From: Candidatus Poribacteria bacterium
GTDB lineage: Bacteria; Poribacteria; WGA-4E; JAJDTR01
Reading direction: 5' to 3'
Assembly (NCBI GenBank): GCA_028820655.1
Contig: JAPPIK010000032.1
Span: forward strand, 1 to 64,000
Length of the DNA stretch: 64,000 bases
A program made the translations under genes and the position numbers. This document shows, piece by piece, positions 63,298 to 64,000 of this stretch (its first letter is position 1; each line of letters starts with the position of its first letter). The notes under the pieces were generated by a model. The model saw only the letters and a program-made list of their open reading frames with translations. It was not told where the DNA came from and made no database searches.

Positions 63298-64000
63298 ATG
63301 GCGCGAAAATCAAGTCCGCCGTATGTGCTTTCGATTGACCAAGGAACAACTGGTACCACCGCGCTATTGGTGGATGCGCAGGGAAACATTGCGGCGCGCG
63401 GCTATAAGGAACTTCGACAAGATTATCCACGCCCAGGATGGGTCGAGCAGGATCCGCTTGAGATATGGGAAACAGTACTCCATGTCATACATGATGTGAT
63501 TGACTCAGGCGGCGAACCACGTGGCATTAACGCAATAGGCATTGCCAATCAACGTGAGACTACAATTCTTTGGGATCGAGACACGGGTGAGCCGATTCAC
63601 CCGGCAATTGTTTGGCAGTGTCGTCGCACGGCGGACGAATGCGATGGCGTAAAGGAACGGGGACTGGACGATGTTATCCATGCGAAAACCGGGTTGCTTG
63701 TCGATCCGTATTTCTCTGCTACAAAGATCGCGTGGGTGATTGATCGCGTAGCAGGGGCACGAGAACATGCAAAGCGAGGAAATCTTGCGTTTGGGACCGT
63801 GGACACATGGTTGCTTTGGAAATTGACTGGCGGAGCGGTTCACGCGACCGATTACACAAATGCCTCACGCACGTTGCTGTATGACATTGACAACCTCGTA
63901 TGGGATGATGAACTACTGGATGTCTTCCGTATTCCGAGTCATCTTCTGCCGGATGTAGGCCCGTCTGGACAGGTATTCGGCCTCGTGAAAGACCTCCATC
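63298..64000 (+). CDS. glpK: Glycerol kinase, 3' end beyond the window
   Basis: Incomplete: 234 codons are present and no stop is reached. VLSIDQGTTGTTALLVDAQG is the phosphate-1 motif of FGGY kinases, PGWVEQDPLEIW and IGIANQRETTILWDRDTGEPI are strongly typical of GlpK, and GTVDTWLLWKLTGG and TNASRTLLYDI continue it. It phosphorylates glycerol to glycerol-3-phosphate. ATG at 63298 is chosen since the conserved start MxxxYVLSIDQGTT follows; there is no strong ribosome site. The other half and any partner (glpF, glpD) are outside. Confidence 0.93.
   Translation, partial: MARKSSPPYVLSIDQGTTGTTALLVDAQGNIAARGYKELRQDYPRPGWVEQDPLEIWETVLHVIHDVIDSGGEPRGINAIGIANQRETTILWDRDTGEPIHPAIVWQCRRTADECDGVKERGLDDVIHAKTGLLVDPYFSATKIAWVIDRVAGAREHAKRGNLAFGTVDTWLLWKLTGGAVHATDYTNASRTLLYDIDNLVWDDELLDVFRIPSHLLPDVGPSGQVFGLVKDLH

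Noticed and set aside
1-64000. tRNA, rRNA and insertion sequence genes
   Set aside because: I looked for T-loop-like GGTTCGA patterns in gaps and for transposase motifs among the open frames and found none I could defend; absence by eye is not proof.

Overview
The window looks like a chromosome fragment of a Candidatus Poribacteria-type bacterium or a close relative. This is inferred from gene content; no rRNA or tRNA was seen. The evidence is a complete bacterial proteasome operon in actinobacterial order (mpa-dop-modifier-prcB-prcA-pafA) whose modifier is a UBact-type protein ending in RQRTGE rather than Pup. It comes with many secreted LamG-fold proteins, a sulfatase, a PhyH-family dioxygenase, sugar isomerases/epimerases and an unusual load of short intergenic repeats. 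GTG and TTG starts with good AGGAGG-type ribosome sites are common, so several starts were moved from the longest possible frame.

Layout. 0.5-7.5 kb: a same-strand cluster of six enzymes (GMC oxidoreductase, DegT aminotransferase, fucose-isomerase-like protein, PhyH dioxygenase, zinc-less MDR dehydrogenase, ThuA-like protein), probably an uncharacterised sugar or polyol pathway. 7.7-16.5 kb: housekeeping genes (IF-1 with a long basic N-terminus, M48 protease, SMC, ArfB-like hydrolase, IlvD/Edd dehydratase) and a mazEF-like pair. 16.7-35.8 kb: an accessory region with nine secreted beta-sandwich proteins, a secreted glycosidase-like barrel, an MDR dehydrogenase, a 12-TM-class membrane protein and a sugar isomerase/epimerase. 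36.7-44.2 kb: a membrane-anchored unknown, a polysaccharide deacetylase, then a catabolic run (DeoC, SDR, sulfatase, Ldh2-type dehydrogenase) and a TfoX-N-like protein. 44.2-46.7 kb: a gene-poor, repeat-rich zone. 46.7-50.6 kb: a tandem-fused class III CoA-transferase and acetate kinase. 51.4-58.3 kb: the UBact-proteasome operon. 58.9-64.0 kb: an HtrA-like protease, an unknown coiled-coil protein, a PfkB kinase and the start of glpK, which runs off the window.

The most interesting pattern is that all nine secreted proteins between 16.7 and 35.8 kb, belonging to at least three different folds, end in the same short tail: about [GKQ]-K-[LI]-x-x-[TV]-W-[GAS]-x-[ILMV]-K followed by 1-6 residues. 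Decayed copies of the tail also survive in non-coding DNA near 22.0-22.2 kb. It behaves like a C-terminal sorting or processing tag joined to unrelated binding domains. Second is the UBact operon. Third is a set of dispersed repeats: a 39-nt element with GGGATC/GATCCC ends always in the same orientation, a 230-bp repeat flanking one LamG gene, a 39-bp x 7 tandem array, and a shared 106-bp leader in front of two secreted-protein genes.
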